Below are positions 1 to 6,528 of a DNA stretch of 10,049 bases, one piece after another. Both the position numbers and the translations under genes were made by a program. The stretch spans positions 1 to 10,049 of the forward strand of contig JAWXCH010000331.1 of the NCBI GenBank assembly GCA_034440595.1. The letters run 5' to 3'. The stretch's first letter is position 1; each line of letters starts with the position of its first letter. The notes below the pieces were generated by a model. That model was not told where the DNA came from, did not search any database, and saw only the letters and a list, made by a program, of their open reading frames with translations. The stretch comes from JAWXCH01 sp034440595 (lineage in GTDB: Bacteria; Planctomycetota; Planctomycetia; Pirellulales; JALHPA01).

Positions 1-598
1 GCCATGCTGAACCACCATAGAGCCGCCGCCGGACTGGCAATACTGAGCTAGTTCCACCGGAGATTTGCGGTTAGTCTCTCTGTTGTTCGCTAGAAAAAGT
101 CCGGCCAAAACGCTACGTTCCTACTGGCAATTCAGGATTGGCGAAATTCTGCGGGTTCGGGCCTGCATTCGGGTTTCGCCAGGTCTGCTCGTCATCCTTC
201 GGTATAAAACAGCAAAAGCAAAAAAATCGAGAATTTATCTTCGGATATGCACAAAAAACTTGCGGCAGCGTGTGTCTTCGTGTATAAAAGTAAACTGTAG
301 AGGGCCTACATTCGTTGGTATCGCTACGAATTGCGTAGTTGTTCCCCCTGCGAAATGGTAGCAATTCTGCATGATCACTCGCCCAATTTTGACAGTAGCC
401 AGCTTTGGCGGTAGGTGGTCAATCTAAGGGGTGGACGGAGGACCTTGAGGGGGCCGAGGTCTTCAATAAGTCAGAACAAGATTGGTCCATGTCCTATTCA
501 GGAAAGAAGCATTGTCCACGAGAGTTTTGTCGGAACTGAAGAGGCAAATCGTCAGTTTTAGACTGATTCAGTTGAAAGTGTTCAGTTTTTAGTAGTTG
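1..598. other. Gene-free left-hand stretch, with possible gene ends at the edge
   Basis: I see no convincing gene here. The longest open frames, about 98 codons on plus and 83 on minus, are low-complexity basic peptides without ribosome-binding sites or recognisable domains. At the extreme left edge two short frames run off the window. One on plus ends in TAG at 49-51. One on minus is open from about 120 down to base 1 and could read ELAQYCQSGGGSMVVQHG. Either could be the end or start of a neighbouring gene, and I cannot decide between them. A TTGACA hexamer lies at 389-394 but has no good -10 partner. Confidence 0.4.
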
Positions 599-622
599 CC
601 GCGCCGTGTGAGTGCGGCGCGG
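599..622 (+). promoter_or_regulatory. GC-rich stem-loop in the leader of the first PEP-CTERM gene
   Basis: CCGCGCCG (599-606) pairs perfectly with CGGCGCGG (615-622) across an 8-base loop. It lies 38 bases before the ATG and outside the ribosome-binding site. No T-run follows, so it is not a canonical terminator. A leader hairpin that stabilises the mRNA or controls expression is a reasonable inference. It could also be the end of an upstream transcript. Confidence 0.35.
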
Positions 623-647
623 GTCTACGATTTCAAATTCTTTTGTT

Positions 648-655
648 GAAAGGGA
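648..655 (+). promoter_or_regulatory. Ribosome-binding site deciding the start at 661
   Basis: The purine-rich GAAAGGGA sits five bases before ATG at 661. A TTG at 643 would extend the frame by six residues but lies upstream of this site. The ATG also begins a normal Lys/Arg-led signal peptide, so 661 is the better start. Confidence 0.6.
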
Positions 656-660
656 TTCTT

Positions 661-1374
661 ATGAAGCGCAGCCTTGTTGCTTTGTTTGCGGTGGCCCTAC
701 TGGCATTCAGTGCCAGTAACGCCAACGCGGTAATGTATTGGGCGGAGACATTCAGTGGTAGCGGTGGTACGACCTACGATCAGGCTCCGACCACAACCTT
801 TGCCGCTGGTTGGGGAAGTGCGGCCACGGCCACCGTTAGCGGTGGAAAGCTGGCTCTGGACATTGGGTCCAATAACGGTAGTGCCGGTCTGTTGTGGCGA
901 ATTGACACGACTGCCGCTGGCTGGGTCAATGGCAACATCCTCACTCTGGATGCAATTTGGTCCGGTACTTCTCAGACCAGTGCCTGGGTTGAAGGTATGT
1001 TCTGGCAGTCCAATGATGGAAGCAATGCCACTGCACACGCCGTATTTGATAGTGGTAACTCCGGCGCTGGCGCCAATAGTGGCGTCGCGGTGAAGCACGA
1101 TAGCTTCGGTCTTCCAACTACATCCTGGAGCAATGTGACGTGGTTGGGTGAAGGCGCTGGAAACAAGTATCCAGCTGCAGCGACCCAGGCTCAGTTGAGC
1201 CAGGCCAAGACCGCGCAGTACGCTTGGATCGCAATAAAGGTCGGTAACTTCGGCTCGATCACCTCGATCGACAACATCACCCTGATTCCAGAGCCATCCA
1301 GCATTGCTCTGCTCGGAGTGGGTGCCGTTGGCATGCTGTTCGCCGCCAAGCGTCGTTTCGCTCGCTCGAAGTAG
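661..1374 (+). CDS. PEP-CTERM sorting domain protein (secreted, unknown function)
   Basis: A 237-residue secreted protein. Residues 1-23 form a signal peptide (MKRS, a hydrophobic core, then a cleavage site after ANA). The C-terminus carries a PEP-CTERM anchor: PEPSS at 210-214, a hydrophobic helix at about 215-229, then a basic tail KRRFARSK. In known systems this tripartite signal is recognised by an exosortase, and the protein is exported and often ends up on the surface or in the exopolymer matrix. The middle is rich in Gly, Ser, Thr, Ala and Trp. Together with the SIDNITL segment just before the anchor, it suggests a beta-sandwich (jellyroll or concanavalin-like) fold, but I recognise no catalytic motif. 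Stem-loops and a T-rich tract follow the gene, so it is probably transcribed alone. No exosortase gene lies in this window. The anchor call is firm; the function is unknown. Confidence 0.88.
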   Translation: MKRSLVALFAVALLAFSASNANAVMYWAETFSGSGGTTYDQAPTTTFAAGWGSAATATVSGGKLALDIGSNNGSAGLLWRIDTTAAGWVNGNILTLDAIWSGTSQTSAWVEGMFWQSNDGSNATAHAVFDSGNSGAGANSGVAVKHDSFGLPTTSWSNVTWLGEGAGNKYPAAATQAQLSQAKTAQYAWIAIKVGNFGSITSIDNITLIPEPSSIALLGVGAVGMLFAAKRRFARSK

Positions 1375-1436
1375 TGTATTAACATTTGGCGAGCGTCGCG
1401 GCCCCTGACCGCTGACTCTTGCAACAAGGCATAGTG

Positions 1437-1466
1437 GCTCGGCGCTACCGACCGGTAGCGCCGAGC
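1437..1466 (+). repeat. Perfect 13-bp inverted repeat after the first PEP-CTERM gene
   Basis: The arms 1437-1449 (GCTCGGCGCTACC) and 1454-1466 (GGTAGCGCCGAGC) are exact reverse complements around a 4-base GACC loop. This very stable hairpin lies 63 bases past the stop codon. It has no immediate T-run, so it is either the first part of a two-hairpin terminator or a 3'-end stabilising structure. Confidence 0.7.
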
Positions 1467-1480
1467 AACCGCCTGCCCAG

Positions 1481-1514
1481 TGCCGCAGTTTTTTTAGCGG
1501 CAAGTTTTTGTTTT
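1481..1514 (+). terminator. Factor-independent terminator of the first PEP-CTERM gene
   Basis: TGCCGC (1481-1486) pairs with GCGGCA (1497-1502) over a T-rich 10-base loop, followed by AGTTTTTGTTTT. The stem is short, but the T tract and the strong hairpin 15 bases upstream make a tandem terminator likely. Confidence 0.55.
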
Positions 1515-1804
1515 ATCCGTCATACTTCCTGGCTATGTTTTCTGCGGGATGTCTGTTCTTGCGATCAAGCGGGACAAATTCTTTCCGTCGACGGCATGGC
1601 TAGCAGGGCTCATTTTGTTGCTGTTTGAGCCGAGGGTAAGACGCAAAGGGCCATGAAACGAGTTGTTTTGTTGGGGGTGGATTAGTATTCGCTGATCATC
1701 CAAGGAATCGAGTTTAGCTCCAGTGAATTTCTTGTGAGCAGTCGATTCGTACATAATAAATATACTGTCAGATCTCTTAGAACACGCACCGAGGACGGTT
1801 TTCA
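1515..1804 (+). promoter_or_regulatory. Intergenic leader and probable promoter region of the beta-propeller gene
   Basis: No gene is supported here. The AT-rich patch at 1751-1766 includes TATACT (1761-1766), a plausible -10 hexamer about 40 bases before the ATG at 1805, but no good -35 is spaced correctly. GGCTCA (1607-1612) and TGAGCC (1626-1631) form a weak hairpin. A TGG-N10-GCT arrangement at 1678-1693 loosely resembles a -24/-12 promoter. GAGGA at 1791-1795, nine bases before the ATG, is a good ribosome-binding site. Confidence 0.3.
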
Positions 1805-3328
1805 ATGAATATAAACAGATTTGGGATCCAAGTGGGAATCGCCTTAGGAGCGGTCGCAATTGCGGTTGTTGGTGCCGTCCGAGTGGATGCCGCACCGGCA
1901 ATCAATGCACCTTACACGACTAATCTGTCCGTGAACCTGGCTAGCACCGGGAACGTGGGCATGATCGCGCAGATGGCCTTTGGTCCCGACGGCCGGGTCT
2001 ACGCTTCGCGTTACAACGCTTCTGCCGTCCGCTTTGATTACAACCCGACGACGGGTGCCCTGAGCAATATGCAGACCTCCGCCTCGAGCGTCCAGGGCCT
2101 GGGAGTTGCCTTCCACGGCAACACAATGTATCAAACCGAACAATCGACCGGTTCGATCTACCGCCTGACGGACAACAACGGCAATGGTAATTGGGGCGAA
2201 ACCGGATTAGGTGAAACTCGTGTGGCGATCGTCACCAACCTTCCGCACGGTGACCATGACGTGGATCAGTTGCGCGTCATCGGCAACAGCCTGTACGTGG
2301 GCGTTGGAACTCGCACAACCAACGGTTCGTTCGGCGTCAACTCGGGTATGGATACCAATGACTTTGGCGGTTCCGGCATGAGAACTGGCGGTAATGGCAA
2401 TACCTGGGGTGAATCGGCCTATGGCGGGAGTATTTCTTGGATTGAAAATCTGAATGCGGTCTCCAGCACAACCAACGCTGCCTCCCTTTACACCACGGCG
2501 AATCAAACCAATATTCAAACGAATGCGACCCCCTTTACGAGCACTGATCCTAGTAAGCTGAGGATCCATTCATCGGGCGCACGCAATCCTTATGGACTGA
2601 CTGTTGACCAGAATAACGAATTGTTCTTCACGAACAATTACAATCGCGCGAACGTCACCGGCGGAAATGGCACAGCGGACAAGGGTCTATATGCCGATGC
2701 GTTGGATAGCAATTTGGCAGACGCGCCACATGATCAGTTTTTTAAGGCAACTGCGGATGCTGACTACGGGTTCCGCAATGATAATTGGCGCGGCGTTCGC
2801 GACGCAGGTGTCATTGCCGATATCTTGAACCCTTCGGATCCTGACTACAATCGCGTCCGGTCGATTACGCCAGACGGTCTGTGGAGTACCGATCCGAACT
2901 ACTTGACACTGCACAACCCTGCAGCTCCAGTTGGACTGGGTCCAAGTTCATCCGCAAACGGCGTTGACTTTTGGAACAGCCCATTCTTACCTGCCAGCCT
3001 GAACGGGCGAGCCTTCATTGCACGCTGGACCGCTTCAGTTACTGAGGCGGGACCAGGGACTGACACGCTGACCTACAAGGATCTGGTGGCGGTCGATCCA
3101 GCCACCGGAAATGTGGTGCGTGTGGCCACCGGGTTCAATAATCCATTGGCCGTGTTGCGTACCCCGGACGGTCGCTTGCTGGTCTCCGATTTCTCGTTTG
3201 GCTCGTCGAATGCCGTGTATGTCCTGACCCCAATTCCAGAGCCGTCGACCTTGGCACTGCTGGCCTTGGGCGGGGTGCTGGGAGTTCCGGCAGCAGGGCG
3301 ATACCTTCGCCGCCGCAGAGTGCGATAA
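1805..3328 (+). CDS. PEP-CTERM-anchored beta-propeller, glucose/sorbosone dehydrogenase-like
   Basis: A 507-residue secreted protein with an N-terminal hydrophobic signal (about 1-29, cleavage near VDAA) and a C-terminal PEP-CTERM signal (PEPST at 478-482, hydrophobic helix, tail RYLRRRRVR). The body repeats beta-propeller strands ending in patterns such as FGPDGRVYAS (59-68) and TPDGRLLVSD (453-462). HGDHDVDQLRVIGNSLYVGVG (148-168) and the GARNPYGLTVD segment (258-268) match the positions of the His-containing blade and the RNP-x-G motif of soluble PQQ glucose/sorbosone dehydrogenases (GSDH family). Sugar or polyol oxidation at the surface is therefore possible. It is equally possible that only the fold is kept, since I cannot confirm the PQQ and calcium ligands. 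The gene starts at ATG behind GAGGA and is followed by its own terminator, so it is likely monocistronic. Confidence 0.85.
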   Translation: MNINRFGIQVGIALGAVAIAVVGAVRVDAAPAINAPYTTNLSVNLASTGNVGMIAQMAFGPDGRVYASRYNASAVRFDYNPTTGALSNMQTSASSVQGLGVAFHGNTMYQTEQSTGSIYRLTDNNGNGNWGETGLGETRVAIVTNLPHGDHDVDQLRVIGNSLYVGVGTRTTNGSFGVNSGMDTNDFGGSGMRTGGNGNTWGESAYGGSISWIENLNAVSSTTNAASLYTTANQTNIQTNATPFTSTDPSKLRIHSSGARNPYGLTVDQNNELFFTNNYNRANVTGGNGTADKGLYADALDSNLADAPHDQFFKATADADYGFRNDNWRGVRDAGVIADILNPSDPDYNRVRSITPDGLWSTDPNYLTLHNPAAPVGLGPSSSANGVDFWNSPFLPASLNGRAFIARWTASVTEAGPGTDTLTYKDLVAVDPATGNVVRVATGFNNPLAVLRTPDGRLLVSDFSFGSSNAVYVLTPIPEPSTLALLALGGVLGVPAAGRYLRRRRVR

Positions 3329-3359
3329 GTCTCCTCGCGGCTTACCACTTCGTAAATTC

Positions 3360-3399
3360 AGCCACGGCTGTTCCGATCTGGGACAGCCGTGGCTTTTTT
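3360..3399 (+). terminator. Strong factor-independent terminator after the beta-propeller gene
   Basis: Arms 3360-3374 and 3380-3394 form a 15-bp stem (AGCCACGGCTGT is the pairing core) with a single G-T wobble and a 5-base loop, leading into six T residues at 3394-3399. It lies 31 bases past the stop codon and is a textbook intrinsic terminator. Confidence 0.9.
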
Positions 3400-3855
3400 G
3401 TCGCGAACTATGCGAAAATTGACCATCTGAAATGTGGGTTACCAAAAATGCAGAAATGCTGCTCAGAAATGCGACTATTTGCTTTGCAATATGGGGCGTA
3501 TTGCATAAACTAATAGATGCAGCCGATAGAACCCTAAGTTGGACCTGTGGAAGAGACATTGGTCGCGGTGAGCGATTGCGGCACTTGTCAGTGCATTGAA
3601 CCGTAGAAACCAGACCTTTCGAATCTGCGAATGGTTCGCGATTTTACGCGGCAGATTGGGCGAAATGGCCAAACAGGATTTTTATTGCGTTCGCGCCAGA
3701 AACCTGTTATTGTACCAATAGAATAATTATATTGGCGTGTCGTGCCAGTACGCGCGGCAGGAATATTTTTGCAGTCTAGTGGCGAATATATTCATGTCTG
3801 CGGCTGCGAACTTAGTTCGTGAGTGGCACAAGGTTACGCCTTGGACGCTGCGTTT
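3400..3855. other. AT-richer intergenic stretch with short repeats, no gene seen
   Basis: No open frame here has a credible start or domain. GAAATG-like hexamers cluster at 3429-3472, including two exact copies of CAGAAATGC (3451-3459 and 3464-3472). CCAATA (3715-3720) and TATTGG (3730-3735) flank an AT-only core and could form a cruciform or operator. A weak promoter-like pair, TTGCGT (3685-3690) and TATTGT (3708-3713) with a 17-base spacer, also falls here. Confidence 0.4.
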
Positions 3856-3883
3856 TTGAGTTTGATTTTCCTTATCTTATAAA
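3856..3883 (+). promoter_or_regulatory. Candidate sigma-70-type promoter of the DUF1559 gene
   Basis: TTGAGT (3856-3861) and TATAAA (3878-3883) are separated by 16 bases and resemble -35 and -10 hexamers. The predicted transcript would begin near 3890, about 43 bases before the proposed start codon. The match is good but was found by eye only. Confidence 0.4.
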
Positions 3884-3892
3884 ATGGTTCTG

Positions 3893-3908
3893 AACCTGCT
3901 GGCAGGTT
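3893..3908. promoter_or_regulatory. 16-base palindrome at the predicted transcription start of the DUF1559 gene
   Basis: AACCTGC (3893-3899) and GCAGGTT (3902-3908) are perfect inverted halves around two bases. The element lies just downstream of the candidate -10, where a repressor operator would act, and is followed by GCTCTTTTC. In RNA the two-base loop would be strained, which favours a protein-binding DNA site over a hairpin. Confidence 0.35.
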
Positions 3909-3921
3909 GCTCTTTTCTGAA

Positions 3922-3928
3922 TGAGGTG
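3922..3928 (+). promoter_or_regulatory. Ribosome-binding site favouring a GTG start at 3933
   Basis: TGAGGTG matches the 3' end of the 16S anti-Shine-Dalgarno complement and ends four bases before GTG at 3933. The alternative ATG at 3921, in the same frame, overlaps this site and has only pyrimidine-rich sequence upstream. Confidence 0.5.
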
Positions 3929-3932
3929 CACC

Positions 3933-5000
3933 GTGACCGAACTTAATCGGCAAGGCAATTTGCGTGGCAAGCTCGCCTCCGGCTTTACGCTGGTCGAGTT
4001 GCTAGTTGTGATTGCCATTATCGGCATCCTGGTGGCGCTACTGTTGCCGGCGGTGCAGATGGCACGCGAAGCGGCAAGACGTACGCAGTGCCTCAATAAC
4101 TTGCGTCAGCTTGCCCTGGCCGCGGAAACGTATGAGAATACCTACAGGAGTTTCCCCCGCGGCTCAAATTCTACCCCCAAGGATGGCTGGAACTGGGGAT
4201 TTGGCTGGGGAGTCACCCTTATGCCATTTATGGAGCACAGTGCTACTTATGCAAAGATGGATGTCACTGGAAGAACGAGCAACACATTGGGGCTGCTCAT
4301 TTACACATCGGGTTTTCCAGGTGGTAACCGGCAGAACGCCAGAGCACTCTCGGGGGTGGGCATGCCTGAGTTCACATGCCCTTCTTCGGAGTTGCCGAAG
4401 TTCGGTTTGGACATGGGGGCAGCCGGTTTGCCAATAACACCTGGTGCTCCATCTCCTTTTTATACCGCAATTTCCGGGTCCATCACTCATCCAAGCAGGA
4501 TAAACAACGACGCAGGGACAAATGGCAATGTCAAGGCCATCGGCATCTACTCATTTGGCGGCGTGATGATTCCGCAGAAGGCCCAGGTTCGCATTCGAAA
4601 TATCAAGGATGGAGTGTCGAACACGATGCTGCTGGCGGAACAGTCGGATTACTGCCGTGACCCCAACAACCAACCGTTTGACTGCCGCAGCGATCATGGC
4701 CACACCATCGCCATGGGATCTTGCTCCAAACAGGGGGGAGTTCTGACTGACACCCGTGCGTTCAATGTGGCGACGGTTCGCTATGCGATTAACGACAAGA
4801 AATGGAATCAACTGGGTGTCGGTATTAATACGAATGCCGGTGGACCGCAGAATATGCCAATTCAGTCGGTTCACACCGCCGGTGCTCATGTCGCCATGGC
4901 GGATGCCAGCGTGCATTTCATCAGCGAAGAAACCGCGATTACGATCCTGTATGCCATGGCAGATCGAGATGATGGTTCGGCTTTGGACAATTTCAAATAA
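3933..5000 (+). CDS. DUF1559 domain protein with prepilin-type N-terminal signal
   Basis: About 355 residues. It opens with a type IV prepilin-like leader: a basic segment, then GFTLVELLVVIAIIGIL at residues 17-33, with prepilin peptidase cleavage expected between Gly17 and Phe18 and the +5 Glu present. The hydrophobic helix continues to the ALLLPAVQ motif. The rest is a DUF1559 body: FTCPS (147-151), the IKDGVSNTMLLAE block (224-236), and a C-terminal H-x9-D motif at His314 and Asp324. The usual H-x9-DG is H-x9-DA here. DUF1559 proteins are greatly expanded in planctomycetes and thought to form pseudopilus or envelope-associated structures; their exact role is unknown. GTG 3933 is preferred for its ribosome-binding site; ATG 3921 would add four residues. 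A lipoprotein gene follows after 71 bases, the usual partner arrangement. Confidence 0.9.
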   Translation: MTELNRQGNLRGKLASGFTLVELLVVIAIIGILVALLLPAVQMAREAARRTQCLNNLRQLALAAETYENTYRSFPRGSNSTPKDGWNWGFGWGVTLMPFMEHSATYAKMDVTGRTSNTLGLLIYTSGFPGGNRQNARALSGVGMPEFTCPSSELPKFGLDMGAAGLPITPGAPSPFYTAISGSITHPSRINNDAGTNGNVKAIGIYSFGGVMIPQKAQVRIRNIKDGVSNTMLLAEQSDYCRDPNNQPFDCRSDHGHTIAMGSCSKQGGVLTDTRAFNVATVRYAINDKKWNQLGVGINTNAGGPQNMPIQSVHTAGAHVAMADASVHFISEETAITILYAMADRDDGSALDNFK

Positions 5001-5071
5001 GCTGAACGGCAAACTTTCTCAGCTACATTGAGCGATGTCATAAGTTAGTTTTTCAACGCTTTACCACGAAT

Positions 5072-5524
5072 ATGATTGCACGATTCAATAAGTCTGCCAT
5101 GCTTGCACTTTCGCTATCGTTGATAGTGATCGTGTCTGTCAGTGTCGGGGGCTGTGGTAAGCGGACGCCCCCTTATGGCAAGATAGCTGGTCGGGTGACG
5201 ATGAATGGTAAGCCAGTGAATCACGGCAGTATCACATTCACTGGGGAAGGGGTAGGGTCTATGTACAATCTTGGCCCAGATGGCGAATTTGAGGCCAAGA
5301 GCTACGATCTACCGGGCTTGCCGGTTGGCAAATACAAGGTTGCCATTTCTCCGCTTTCCTATAGAACATCTAAAACTGTTGAAAATATTCAACAGAATCC
5401 GAATGCTGGTGCTGCCGCCAAGGTGGAGGTGCCGGTAAAGTATCACTCAGCGGAAACAAGCGGCCTGACAATTGACGTTGTGGAAGGGGAGAACCCACCT
5501 TTCAACCGCGATTTGAAACCGTAA
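5072..5524 (+). CDS. Small lipoprotein with carboxypeptidase-regulatory-like domain
   Basis: A 150-residue protein. A hydrophobic N-terminal segment ends in the lipobox VGGC, with Cys28 as the expected lipidated residue, so the mature protein should be tethered to a membrane. Residues about 37-95 show a transthyretin-like/carboxypeptidase-regulatory pattern: GRVTMNGKPVNHGSITF, a Gly-Pro-Asp-Gly turn, then LPVGKYKVAI. The end has VPVKYHSAETSGLTIDVVEG, a tail commonly seen in planctomycete proteins encoded beside DUF1559 genes. No enzyme active site is visible, so a structural or binding role is likely. It lies 71 bases after the DUF1559 stop with no clear terminator between them, which suggests one transcript. 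No strong ribosome-binding site precedes ATG 5072, and an in-frame ATG at 5099 is possible but would shorten the signal peptide to 19 residues. Confidence 0.82.
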   Translation: MIARFNKSAMLALSLSLIVIVSVSVGGCGKRTPPYGKIAGRVTMNGKPVNHGSITFTGEGVGSMYNLGPDGEFEAKSYDLPGLPVGKYKVAISPLSYRTSKTVENIQQNPNAGAAAKVEVPVKYHSAETSGLTIDVVEGENPPFNRDLKP

Positions 5525-5623
5525 TTACCGTACCGCCTCATTCAGCATTTTTGAATTCGGAATGCTATGCCGGCTGATCAGGCCGGCTTCTTCGGTTTCG
5601 ATTACCGTGGCGACCGGTCCGAC
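5525..5623 (-). pseudogene. In-frame continuation of the channel gene beyond its stop codon
   Basis: Reading past the TAA at 5624-5626 in the same minus-strand frame gives 32 sense codons and a second TAA at 5525-5527. The peptide begins VGPVATVIETEEAG and ends GLISRHSIPNSKMLNEAVR. That is the expected end of an MscS-type beta-domain, with the Pro-Asn motif near its close. The second stop directly abuts the TAA of the convergent lipoprotein gene (5522-5524), a natural gene boundary. The simplest reading is a single-base change, for example GAA to TAA, that removed the last 33 residues. A sequencing or assembly error, or stop-codon readthrough, would look identical here. Confidence 0.75.
5569..5587. 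terminator. GC-rich hairpin between convergent genes, possible terminator
   Basis: GCCGGC at 5569-5574 and again at 5582-5587 pair around a 7-base loop, followed by TTCTTCGGTTT on plus. It lies 45 bases past the lipoprotein stop and could end that transcript. It is also coding sequence in the extended channel frame, so the resemblance may be incidental. Confidence 0.3.
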
Positions 5624-6385
5624 TTATCGGACGATGCCTTCCAAATTGCCAACCGTGACGTGATCGCCCGCTTGCAGCCACTGCCGCACGTAATAGCCCG
5701 CCAAAATTCCACCGATGACGTCCCGCCCCCCAAGTCCAAACGCCAAGGCAAACCCAACTGCCAGCGATCCAAAGGCGATCAGCACCATGTTCTCGAGCAG
5801 TTGCAGATTCATGCCCAGGTGGGTCAGCGCGGCGTGAAATGTGACCAGAGCCAGGACGTAGTAGAATCCATTGGCCAGGTACTCGGCATAGCTCAGACCG
5901 ATGCGGTCGGCACTGGTGGCGACCACGCCGCGTAAGAAACTGGCGACCAGCAGGCCGATCACCACCACCAGTGTTGCGACCAGCAGTTTAGGAATGTAAT
6001 TCACCACGCTGGCCATGGCGGCCGAGACATCAGGCAGATTCAGAATATTGAACGCCGCCAGAATGAATACGCACATCAGCAGCCAGAAGACGATCAAGGC
6101 GACGATGGCCGGGACATTCCGTTTGATGCCAACCTGTTGCATCGATTGAGCCAGCCCGCTCCGTTCGGCGGCGGTTTGCAACCCAATCTTCTCACAGAGT
6201 ATCGCCACGGCACGTGCCGCCAGGCGTGCAATCAGGTATCCGACCACCAGGACCAGCAGCATGCCCACAATCCGCGGAGCAAGTTGGACGACTTGGTTAA
6301 AAGCATCTGTAAAGGTATCCGTAACGGCCTGACCGACGGAACTATCTGTCGTTGAAGTAACGGTCGTAGTCGTTTCGTTTGCCAT
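5624..6385 (-). CDS. Mechanosensitive channel-like membrane protein, C-terminally truncated by an in-frame stop
   Basis: A 253-residue multi-pass membrane protein. A polar Thr/Ser-rich N-terminus is followed by about five hydrophobic helices near residues 35-57, 92-115, 131-153, 172-190 and 197-220. The early part resembles the conserved TM-helix repeat found in prokaryotic channel proteins. The GLGGRDVIGGILAGYYVRQW segment (217-236) is the Gly-rich pore-helix-like signature of the MscS family, and the beta-domain then begins (AGDHVTVGNLEGIVR). The reading stops there, whereas MscS-like proteins continue. The same frame resumes for 32 codons beyond the stop, so the ancestral product was about 286 residues. 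The start is secure: AGGAGA (6393-6398) lies seven bases before the ATG. In the family, such proteins open on membrane tension to release solutes. Whether the truncated form works is unknown. Confidence 0.82.
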   Translation of the reverse strand: MANETTTTVTSTTDSSVGQAVTDTFTDAFNQVVQLAPRIVGMLLVLVVGYLIARLAARAVAILCEKIGLQTAAERSGLAQSMQQVGIKRNVPAIVALIVFWLLMCVFILAAFNILNLPDVSAAMASVVNYIPKLLVATLVVVIGLLVASFLRGVVATSADRIGLSYAEYLANGFYYVLALVTFHAALTHLGMNLQLLENMVLIAFGSLAVGFALAFGLGGRDVIGGILAGYYVRQWLQAGDHVTVGNLEGIVR

Positions 6386-6470
6386 GGCGTGGTCTCCTGA
6401 AACAGAGAGGTGTGTGGATGCGGTGTTGGTGTTTGAACTTTTAGAACTTGAGTTTCAGCACTTGTGTGCC

Positions 6471-6485
6471 ACTGGCTCCGCCAGT
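6471..6485. repeat. Short hairpin repeat unit upstream of the channel gene
   Basis: ACTGGC (6471-6476) and GCCAGT (6480-6485) form a perfect stem with a TCC loop, preceded by GTGTGCC. From memory, similar CACTGGC/GCCAGT hairpins are dispersed between genes in planctomycete genomes, but I cannot verify copies here. Confidence 0.4.
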
Positions 6486-6528
6486 ATTCATTGTGTGTGA
6501 CGCCCGTTTCGTCCGGGAGCTTGATGTT

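Noticed and set aside
65..361. 98-codon plus-strand frame near the left edge
   Set aside because: TTG start, no ribosome-binding site, strongly basic low-complexity peptide with no family resemblance.
389..417. TTGACA as a promoter for the first PEP-CTERM gene
   Set aside because: The hexamer 17 bases downstream (TAGGTG) matches the -10 consensus at only two positions, and the leader would be about 240 bases.
697..1503. 268-codon minus-strand frame opposite the first PEP-CTERM gene
   Set aside because: Antisense shadow of a gene with clear signal peptide and anchor; it also covers the terminator hairpins.
5567..5935. 122-codon plus-strand frame inside the channel gene
   Set aside because: Antisense to the membrane-protein coding sequence; polar Gln/Asp-rich shadow with no start signal.
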